From DASQBT01 sp963746955 (GTDB lineage Bacteria; Pseudomonadota; Gammaproteobacteria; Burkholderiales; Thiobacillaceae), in NCBI GenBank assembly GCA_963746955.1, contig CAVVDR010000009.1, positions 62,001 through 126,000 on the forward strand: 64,000 nucleotides of DNA. Reading direction: 5' to 3'. The notes beneath the pieces were generated by a model. That model was not told the DNA's origin. It saw nothing but the letters and a program-made list of their open reading frames with translations, and ran no database searches. A program made the position numbers and the translations under genes. Below are positions 52,464 through 58,855 of this stretch, piece by piece (positions within the stretch are counted from its first letter, which is position 1; each line of letters begins with the position of its first letter).

Positions 52464-53381
52464 TCAATGATCAAGCTTGCCCATCAGCAGATATTCCATC
52501 AGCGCTTTCTGGGTGTGCAAACGGTTCTCCGCCTCATCCCACACCACGCTTTGCTTCCCGTCTATGACGTCGGCCGCCACTTCCTCGCCGCGATGCGCGG
52601 GCAGGCAGTGCATGAACAGGGCGTCCGGGTGCGCCACCTTCATCATGTCGCCGTCCACCTGCCAGTCCGCAAAGGCCTTCATGCGCACTTCGTTTTCTGC
52701 CTCAAAACCCATGCTGGTCCACACATCCGTGCTCACCAGATCGGCGCCTTTGCACGCGTCCATCGGATCCACGAAACTTTCGTAGTGATCGGTGCCATAC
52801 AGGCCCGCGCGTTCCGGTTCGACCTCATATCCGGGCGGTGTGGAAACATGCACATTGAAGTCCAGCACCTCGGCTGCCTGCAGCCAGGTGTTGCACATGT
52901 TGTTGGAATCGCCCACCCAAGCCACGGTCTTGCCGCGAATATCCCCGCGGTGCTCAATATAGGTGAACACATCGGCCAGCACCTGGCAGGGATGGTATTC
53001 ATTGGTCAGCCCGTTGATCACAGGCACGCGCGAATGAGCGGCGAAGCGTTCGATGATGTCCTGCTCGAAGGTGCGTATCATCACGATGTCGACCATGCGC
53101 GAGATCACCTCGGCCGCATCCTCGACCGGCTCGCCGCGATCCAGTTGGGTATCGCGGGTGTTGAGATAGATCGCAGTGCCGCCGAGCTGATGCATGCCTG
53201 CTTCGAAGGACAGACGCGTCCGCGTCGAACTCTTTTCGAAAATCATTGCCAGGGTACGATCCGCCAGGGGATGGTATTTCTCGTAGGCCTTAAAGCGTGC
53301 CTTGATAAACCGCGCCCGCTGGAAGATGTACTCATGTTCTTCCCGGCTGAGATCCTTGAACTGAAGAAAACGTCTGACCAA
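52464..53381 (-). CDS. argF: Ornithine carbamoyltransferase
   Basis: Makes citrulline from ornithine and carbamoyl phosphate. 305 residues with the carbamoyl-phosphate site SSTRTRLSFE near 50-59, the ornithine-side NGLTNEYHPCQ and the C-terminal FMHCLPAHRGEEV. It starts 2 bases after argD. Confidence 0.96.
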   Translation of the reverse strand: MVRRFLQFKDLSREEHEYIFQRARFIKARFKAYEKYHPLADRTLAMIFEKSSTRTRLSFEAGMHQLGGTAIYLNTRDTQLDRGEPVEDAAEVISRMVDIVMIRTFEQDIIERFAAHSRVPVINGLTNEYHPCQVLADVFTYIEHRGDIRGKTVAWVGDSNNMCNTWLQAAEVLDFNVHVSTPPGYEVEPERAGLYGTDHYESFVDPMDACKGADLVSTDVWTSMGFEAENEVRMKAFADWQVDGDMMKVAHPDALFMHCLPAHRGEEVAADVIDGKQSVVWDEAENRLHTQKALMEYLLMGKLDH

Positions 53382-53383
53382 GA

Positions 53384-54565
53384 TCAGGCCGCCAGCCGGA
53401 GAAATGCAGGGATCAGGTCGGCCAGGACCGCGACCATCTCGTCCGCCTGAGCCTCTTTCAAGATCAGCGGGGGCAGCAGCCGCACCACGCTGTCGGCGGT
53501 CACGTTCATCAAAAAGCCGCGATCCCTGGCCTGTGCCACCAGTTCGCCGCAGGGCCGGTCCAGTTCCACTCCGATCAGCAAGCCCTGGCCACGGATCTCC
53601 ACCACGCCGGGCACAGCAGCCAGGCCGGCGCGCAAGCCGTCAACGATGCGCTGGCCAATGCGCAGGGCATTATTTCTCAAGTCTTCCTTTTCGATCGCCT
53701 CCAGGGTGGCCAGCGCCGCCGTACAGGCAAGCGGATTGCCGCCGAAGGTGGATCCATGGTTGCCCGGCTTGAAGACCTCGGCTGCCGCGCCTCTTGCCAG
53801 GCAGGCTCCGATCGGTACGCCTGAACCCAGGCCTTTGGCCAGGGTCATGACATCAGGCATGATCCCGGTATGCTGGAAGGCGAACCAATGCCCGGTGCGG
53901 CCTATGCCGGTCTGGACTTCATCCAGCATTAGCAGCAGCCCGAATTCGTCACTGATCTTTCTCAATTCGACCAGGTAGTCGCCGGCGGCAGTGTTGATCC
54001 CACCCTCACCCTGGACAGGTTCTACGAGGATCGCCACGGCATCCTGGTTGTGCTGGGCTACCTGACGAACCGCCTGGACATCGTTGAACGGAACCCGGGC
54101 AAAACCACCCAATAAAGGTTCAAATCCTGCCTGAATCTTGCGGCTGCCAGTGGCAGACAGGGTCGCGATGGTGCGGCCATGGAAGGACTTCTCCATCACG
54201 ATGATGGTGGGATTGGCAATCCCCTTGCCGTGACCATACAAGCGGGCCAGCTTGATCGCTGCCTCGTTGGCCTCACAGCCCGAGTTGCAGAAGAACGCCC
54301 GATCCATCCCGGAAAGCTCGCACAGGCGATCAGCCAATTGCTCCTGACGCAGAACACGGTAAAGATTGGACGAATGAATCAGCAGGCTGGCCTGCTCGCT
54401 GATTGCCTTTACCAGGGCGGGATGGCCGTGGCCCAGCGTATTCACCGCCACCCCGGCCATGCCGTCGAGATAGCGTTTCCCGGTTTCATCCCACAAATAC
54501 GCACCCTCGCCCCTGACAAATGCAAGGGGCTGACGGGCGTATGTCGTCATCAAATGGTCAGTCAT
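53384..54565 (-). CDS. argD: Acetylornithine aminotransferase
   Basis: PLP-dependent class III aminotransferase of arginine synthesis. 393 residues, with FCNSGCEANEAAIKLAR, LMLDEVQTGIGRTG and the PLP lysine in TLAKGLGSGVP. First gene of argD-argF-DUF2283-argG-ppnP. A terminator just upstream isolates it from the PuuD-like gene. Confidence 0.96.
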   Translation of the reverse strand: MTDHLMTTYARQPLAFVRGEGAYLWDETGKRYLDGMAGVAVNTLGHGHPALVKAISEQASLLIHSSNLYRVLRQEQLADRLCELSGMDRAFFCNSGCEANEAAIKLARLYGHGKGIANPTIIVMEKSFHGRTIATLSATGSRKIQAGFEPLLGGFARVPFNDVQAVRQVAQHNQDAVAILVEPVQGEGGINTAAGDYLVELRKISDEFGLLLMLDEVQTGIGRTGHWFAFQHTGIMPDVMTLAKGLGSGVPIGACLARGAAAEVFKPGNHGSTFGGNPLACTAALATLEAIEKEDLRNNALRIGQRIVDGLRAGLAAVPGVVEIRGQGLLIGVELDRPCGELVAQARDRGFLMNVTADSVVRLLPPLILKEAQADEMVAVLADLIPAFLRLAA

Positions 54566-54576
54566 AAGGCTGCCTG

Positions 54577-54606
54577 AAAATAAACACGGCGGCCCAAGCC
54601 GCCGTG
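54577..54606 (-). terminator. Terminator of the PuuD-like gene
   Basis: Minus strand CACGGCGG, loop CTTGGG, CCGCCGTG, then TTTATTTTC. A strong 8-pair GC stem with a U-rich tail, 23 bases after the stop. Confidence 0.75.
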
Positions 54607-54628
54607 CGCATAAGTCTAACAGGGATGA

Positions 54629-55120
54629 TTATAGGCCGAAAATTGCCCTGTGAGACCAGCCTCCGGCCATGAAGAACAACATGGGAATGGACAGCATGGT
54701 GTTGGTCCGGGATGCCAGGAACGCCACGCGACGCGCCTTGTTTTTTTCTTCATCGCTTGCCTGGACGATGCCGAGGATCTTCTTCTGGTTGGGCCAGATC
54801 AGGACCCAGACATTGAACAACATGATGGTTCCGAGCCAGGCTCCCACTCCGATTCCTGCCATGCCATTGGAAAGGGTAAAGGCGCTGCCGAATTGATCAC
54901 CCAATAGGGCGGCACCGGCGAGCCAGGTAAGGACCGCGGCCCAGCGGAAGAACAGCAGCGCCCTGGGCGCGATGTGCTTGGTAATGCCAGCCCCGGTGCC
55001 GTCGGCAGCCGCGGCCTTGAGCCCGGCCACCTGCACGAAGTTGAAGTAATACAGCAAACCTATCCACATGATGCCAGACATGAAGTGAATCCAACGGGCG
55101 AGTGCCGGGACGATTTCCAT
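54629..55120 (-). CDS. Four-helix membrane protein, PuuD-like
   Basis: 163 residues with four hydrophobic segments (about 8-30, 55-73, 88-110, 138-158). The segments WIHFMSGIMWIGLLYYFNFVQ and GVGAWLGTIMLFNVWVLIWPNQKKILG match proteins annotated as urate hydroxylase PuuD or DUF989, in which the membrane part is retained without the C-terminal cytochrome c domain of full-length PuuD. Conserved His and Trp residues in the first helix could bind haem. True function uncertain. The 31-residue gene upstream is probably part of the same transcript. Confidence 0.8.
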   Translation of the reverse strand: MEIVPALARWIHFMSGIMWIGLLYYFNFVQVAGLKAAAADGTGAGITKHIAPRALLFFRWAAVLTWLAGAALLGDQFGSAFTLSNGMAGIGVGAWLGTIMLFNVWVLIWPNQKKILGIVQASDEEKNKARRVAFLASRTNTMLSIPMLFFMAGGWSHRAIFGL

Positions 55121-55137
55121 TTAGGTGCTCCCTCTGT

Positions 55138-55233
55138 TCAAGCCAAAAAGTTTTTTACAACGACATATAGGACGGCCGTGAGAATCAGGCCCGAAATTAC
55201 AGTGCCCCAAAGGGAGTCGAGGGGATTCTTCAT
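55138..55233 (-). CDS. 31-residue single-helix membrane miniprotein
   Basis: The sequence MKNPLDSLWGTVISGLILTA continues VLYVVVKNFLA and stops. The ATG has an excellent ribosome binding site (CTGGAGGTAAGCAAG), and residues 11-27 form one membrane helix with a short charged N-terminus. The stop is 17 bases before the PuuD-like gene. The good ribosome site, helix and operon position make it likely to be a real accessory subunit. Gene finders usually miss frames this short. Confidence 0.7.
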   Translation of the reverse strand: MKNPLDSLWGTVISGLILTAVLYVVVKNFLA

Positions 55234-55401
55234 CTTGCTTACCTCCAGGAATTGTTGAGGGTTTTGGTCGGGAATTGAGCGGCAAATCATAACCGAACCA
55301 GGCGCTTTTGCAAACAAGATCGCACAAGCCCGGGTATGGCTCTGGGTCTCGGAACATAAGCCAGGACCGTGCTAGAATCCGCAAAAATCAGCCCACAGCT
55401 C

Positions 55402-55692
55402 ATGTCAAACGCCAAACCCAACGAGATTATCATTCGGGGAGTGACTGCCAGCGGAAAGAAGTTTCGACCCAGCGATTGGGCCGAACGCTTGGCTGGCGTC
55501 CTGTCGACATTCGATCAAGACAACCGGCTGGGTTACTCGCCCTGCGTCACACCCACCACCATCGATGGCATCAGGTGCGTTATTGTGGACAAGCGGCTCA
55601 AGCAACTGGATGAGCGGGCATACAACTTTGTCCTCAACTTCGGCCGTGAAAATGACCTGGTGATAGAGGATGGCGATGCGCCGGCCGCTTGA
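55402..55692 (+). CDS. DUF3579 protein
   Basis: 96 residues from the ATG at 55402. It matches the DUF3579 family known mainly from betaproteobacteria: IIIRGVTASGKKFRPSDWAERLAGVLS, GYSPCVTPTTIDGIRCVIVDKRL and NFVLNFGRENDLVIEDGD. The role is unknown. It is a single gene ahead of a bidirectional terminator. Confidence 0.88.
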   Translation: MSNAKPNEIIIRGVTASGKKFRPSDWAERLAGVLSTFDQDNRLGYSPCVTPTTIDGIRCVIVDKRLKQLDERAYNFVLNFGRENDLVIEDGDAPAA

Positions 55693-55736
55693 TGCGGGCA
55701 ACCTGCAAAAACAGCCGATCATCACTGTTGGGCAAC

Positions 55737-55763
55737 AAAAAACGCCGCTGTAGCGGCGTTTTC
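55737..55763. terminator. Bidirectional terminator between DUF3579 and rpsT
   Basis: AAAACGCCGCT-GT-AGCGGCGTTTT with A-run on one side and T-run on the other, so it serves both convergent genes. Confidence 0.88.
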
Positions 55764-55782
55764 ATGTTCGCTCGGGCAGGTC

Positions 55783-56046
55783 TCAAGCCATCGCCTTGAT
55801 CGCCTGGGCCAGACGACTCTTGTGGCGGGCCGCCTTGTTCTTGTGAATGATTTTCTTGTCGGCGATCCGGTCGATGACGCTCATGGAAGCCTGGAACACC
55901 GTAGCCGCTGCGGCTTTGTCACCGGCCTGCACTGCGGCACCGACCTTCTTGATGGCGGTGCGCAACTCAGAGCGCTGGGCCATGTTTTTGGCACGTGCTG
56001 CGACGGCCTGACGGGCGCGCTTGCGGGCCTGGACGGTATTCGCCAT
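55783..56046 (-). CDS. rpsT: 30S ribosomal protein S20
   Basis: 87-residue bundle of three long basic helices: ANTVQARKRARQAVAARAKNM and KIIHKNKAARHKSRLAQAIKAM. The ATG at 56046 has AGGAGTCAAAT upstream. The longer frame is the leader. Its own promoter lies at 56096-56125; divergent from murJ, the usual arrangement. Confidence 0.97.
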   Translation of the reverse strand: MANTVQARKRARQAVAARAKNMAQRSELRTAIKKVGAAVQAGDKAAAATVFQASMSVIDRIADKKIIHKNKAARHKSRLAQAIKAMA

Positions 56047-56095
56047 ATATTTGACTCCTGATAGTCTGTCGCCGCCGAATTCGGCAAAGCGGGAG

Positions 56096-56125
56096 ATTAT
56101 AGGGGACGCAAGGGATATTTCGCAA
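56096..56125 (-). promoter_or_regulatory. Sigma-70 promoter for rpsT
   Basis: Minus strand TTGCGA (56120-56125), 18-base spacer and a perfect TATAAT (56096-56101). The GC-rich CTCCCGC start region after the -10 suggests stringent control, as is usual for ribosomal genes. Confidence 0.7.
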
Positions 56126-56172
56126 GCTTTGCTTGCCACGGCGTGCAAGCCCAACCAGAATTCGCCCACTTT

Positions 56173-57708
56173 ATGAATCTACTCAAAGCCCTTGCCACAA
56201 TAAGCAGCTTCACCCTGCTTTCGCGCATTTCGGGATTCATCCGCGACACCCTGATTGCCCGTATCTTTGGCGCGGGACTCTATACGGATGCGTTCTTTGT
56301 CGCCTTCAAACTCCCCAACCTGTTGCGCCGCCTGTTTGCGGAAGGGGCATTCTCCCAGGCATTCGTTCCCATCCTGGCGGAATACAGAAACAGGAAAGGG
56401 GAAGATGCAACCCGCCGCCTGGCCAGCCAGGTTGCTTCCATCCTGAGTCTCGCGTTGATCGCGATTGCGCTGCTGGGCGTATTGGGTGCGCCCGCCCTGG
56501 TTTACATCAGCGCGCCAGGTTTTGCCGCCGAGCCAGCAAAGTTCGACACGACGGTGCTGCTGACCCGCATTACCTTTCCCTACATCTTCTTTATCTCCCT
56601 GGTTGCTCTCTCCGCCGGCATTCTCAACACCTGGAGCCGGTTTTCCGTCCCTGCCTTCACGCCAGTACTGTTGAATGTGGCGATAATCGTTGCCGCCACG
56701 CTATTGGCACCCCATTTCAACCCGCCAGTGCTGGCTCTGGCCTGGGGTGTGCTGCTGGGTGGCGTTCTGCAACTGGGCCTGCAGGTTCCGGCCCTGCTCA
56801 AGATCGGCATGCTGCCCAAGCCGACTCTGGACCACTCTGACCCGGGGGTGCGACGCATACTGACCCTCATGGGGCCGGCGACCCTCGGTGTCTCCGTAGC
56901 CCAGATCAGTCTGGTCATCAATACGATATTCGCCTCTTTTCTGGGTACCGGCAGCGTTTCCTGGCTTTATTACGCCGACCGGCTGATGGAATTTCCCACC
57001 GGCATGCTGGGCGTCGCCCTGGGCACCATCCTGCTGCCGAGCTTGTCCAAACACTACACGGACAAGTCGCCCGAAGAATATTCCCGGTTGCTGGACTGGG
57101 GGTTGCGGCTTACGCTCATGCTCGCCCTTCCCGCCGCCGCCGCATTGGCCGTGCTGGCGGTCCCGTTGATCTCCACCCTGTTTTTCTACGGCCATTTCAC
57201 TGCGAACGACTTGTGGATGACCCGGCAGGCTTTGATGGCCTACTCCCTGGGCCTGCTGGGTCTGATCCTGGTCAAGGTTCTGGCGCCAGGCTTTTACGCC
57301 CGGCAAAACATCCGCACTCCGGTCAAGGTCGCCATCTTCACCCTGATTTCCACCCAGGCGATGAACCTGCTCTTCATTGGTCCGCTCAAGCATGCGGGCT
57401 TGGCCTTGTCCATTGGACTGGGTGCCTGCCTGAATGCAAGTCTCCTGCTCCGCCAGTTGCGCAAACATCAGATCTTCCTCCCCCAACCGGGCTGGCTGGC
57501 GTTCATGCTCAAGGTGACGCTGGCGGTGGGCGCCATGAGCCTGGCCCTCCACTTTGCCGCGGGGAACGAAGATTTTTGGCTGCACAGCCCGTTTCGAAGC
57601 CGGGTGGCGTATCTGTTGGGCCTGGTCATGCTCGGCGCCGGTGTTTATTTTCTCGCCTTGTGGATGGGCGGCATTCGGCCCCGTCAGTTCTCCCGCAAGG
57701 CTGCCTGA
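56173..57708 (+). CDS. murJ: Lipid II flippase MurJ
   Basis: MOP-family membrane protein that moves lipid II across the inner membrane. 511 residues from the ATG at 56173, about 14 membrane segments. Key stretches: LLSRISGFIRDTLIARIFGAG, DAFFVAFKLPNLLRRLFAEGAFSQAFVP and YYADRLMEFPTGMLGVALGTILLPSLSKHY. It is the first gene of a plus-strand run towards ribF, but a long palindrome intervenes. Confidence 0.96.
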   Translation: MNLLKALATISSFTLLSRISGFIRDTLIARIFGAGLYTDAFFVAFKLPNLLRRLFAEGAFSQAFVPILAEYRNRKGEDATRRLASQVASILSLALIAIALLGVLGAPALVYISAPGFAAEPAKFDTTVLLTRITFPYIFFISLVALSAGILNTWSRFSVPAFTPVLLNVAIIVAATLLAPHFNPPVLALAWGVLLGGVLQLGLQVPALLKIGMLPKPTLDHSDPGVRRILTLMGPATLGVSVAQISLVINTIFASFLGTGSVSWLYYADRLMEFPTGMLGVALGTILLPSLSKHYTDKSPEEYSRLLDWGLRLTLMLALPAAAALAVLAVPLISTLFFYGHFTANDLWMTRQALMAYSLGLLGLILVKVLAPGFYARQNIRTPVKVAIFTLISTQAMNLLFIGPLKHAGLALSIGLGACLNASLLLRQLRKHQIFLPQPGWLAFMLKVTLAVGAMSLALHFAAGNEDFWLHSPFRSRVAYLLGLVMLGAGVYFLALWMGGIRPRQFSRKAA

Positions 57709-57710
57709 CC

Positions 57711-57830
57711 AGGGCCTGTTAACGCTGCATTCGTGCCTGCGACGAGGGACGGCCCTTGCCAGCGCGCCGCGCCTTGCATCCATCGCCTTCTCGCAACAAC
57801 GCAGGTGCGAAATCAGCGTTAACAGGCCCT
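57711..57830. repeat. 120-bp MITE-like element with 17-bp perfect terminal inverted repeats
   Basis: Begins AGGGCCTGTTAACGCTG at 57711-57727 and ends with its exact reverse complement at 57814-57830. The arms continue imperfectly inward (CGTGCCTGCG against CGCAGGTGCG). The centre is GC-rich and has no open frame of note. It fills the space between murJ and ribF and would form a very long hairpin in the transcript. Confidence 0.75.
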
Positions 57831-57925
57831 AAGCAAAAGCCGCTAAAATTCAAGCTTTTGAGTACCAGCGTACGCGGATCAAGCGGATTGCCAGCGCTTG
57901 CAACCGGCGCAAATTTCCCGGCTCC

Positions 57926-58855
57926 ATGCAGATCACCCACGGCTTCACCTCATCCAACGGCCCTTGTGCGCTAACCATCGGCAACTTCGATGGCCTGCAC
58001 CGCGGTCATCTGGCCATGCTGGAAAAGCTCAAGGCTGAGGCGTCAGTGCGCGGACTGCCGACCTGCGTGCTGACCTTCGAGCCCCATCCGCGCGAATTCT
58101 TCAGTCCCGCCCAGGCGCCAACGCGGCTCACCAGTCTGCGCGAAAAGGCCGAACTGCTTCAGGTGACCGGCGTGGACCGCCTGCATGTACTGCGCTTCAA
58201 TCAGGCGCTTGCCTCGCTTTCGCCGGACGCCTTCATCGAACGGGCCCTGGTCAAGACCCTGGGAGCCCGCTGGGTGCTGGTGGGGGATGACTTTCGCTTT
58301 GGGGCAAAACGCGCCGGTGACTTTGACCTGCTCAAGGCGGCCGGCAATCGGCATGGCTTCGAAACCGAATGCCTGCCAACGGTCACCGTTGAAGGGGTTC
58401 GCTCCTCCAGCACCGCGGTGCGCGAGGCCCTGGCCGAGGGCGACATGGACAAGGCGGCCCGCCTCCTGGGCCGTCCCTACAGCATTACCGGCCGGGTTTT
58501 TCATGGCGACAAGCTGGGCCGCAGCATTGGCTTCCCCACCGCCAACATCCAGCTCCGCCACAACCGTCCGCCGCTCAGCGGCATCTACGTAGTCGAAGTC
58601 TGGGGCATCAACAGCACGCCGCTGCAAGGCGCGGCCAGCCTGGGGGTGCGACCGACAGTCAGGAAGAATGGCCGGCCCACCCTGGAAGCCTTCATCTTTG
58701 ATCTTGACCGTGATCTGTACGGGCAGCGCCTGCGGGTAGACTTCCTGAAGAAGCTGCGCGACGAGGAGAAATACCCCGACCTGCCCAGTCTCGTTGCCCA
58801 GATCGAGCTCGACGTCACCAACGCCAAATCCTTTTTTGCTGGCCGCCATGGCTGA
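57926..58855 (+). CDS. ribF: Bifunctional riboflavin kinase/FAD synthetase
   Basis: Makes FMN and FAD. 309 residues: N-terminal nucleotidyltransferase with LTIGNFDGLHRGHLAML and RHGFETECLP, and C-terminal flavokinase with GRPYSITGRVFHGDKLGRSIGFPTANI and VRPTV. Overlaps ileS by 8 bases; ribF-ileS-lspA-fkpB-ispH is a standard order. Confidence 0.96.
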   Translation: MQITHGFTSSNGPCALTIGNFDGLHRGHLAMLEKLKAEASVRGLPTCVLTFEPHPREFFSPAQAPTRLTSLREKAELLQVTGVDRLHVLRFNQALASLSPDAFIERALVKTLGARWVLVGDDFRFGAKRAGDFDLLKAAGNRHGFETECLPTVTVEGVRSSSTAVREALAEGDMDKAARLLGRPYSITGRVFHGDKLGRSIGFPTANIQLRHNRPPLSGIYVVEVWGINSTPLQGAASLGVRPTVRKNGRPTLEAFIFDLDRDLYGQRLRVDFLKKLRDEEKYPDLPSLVAQIELDVTNAKSFFAGRHG

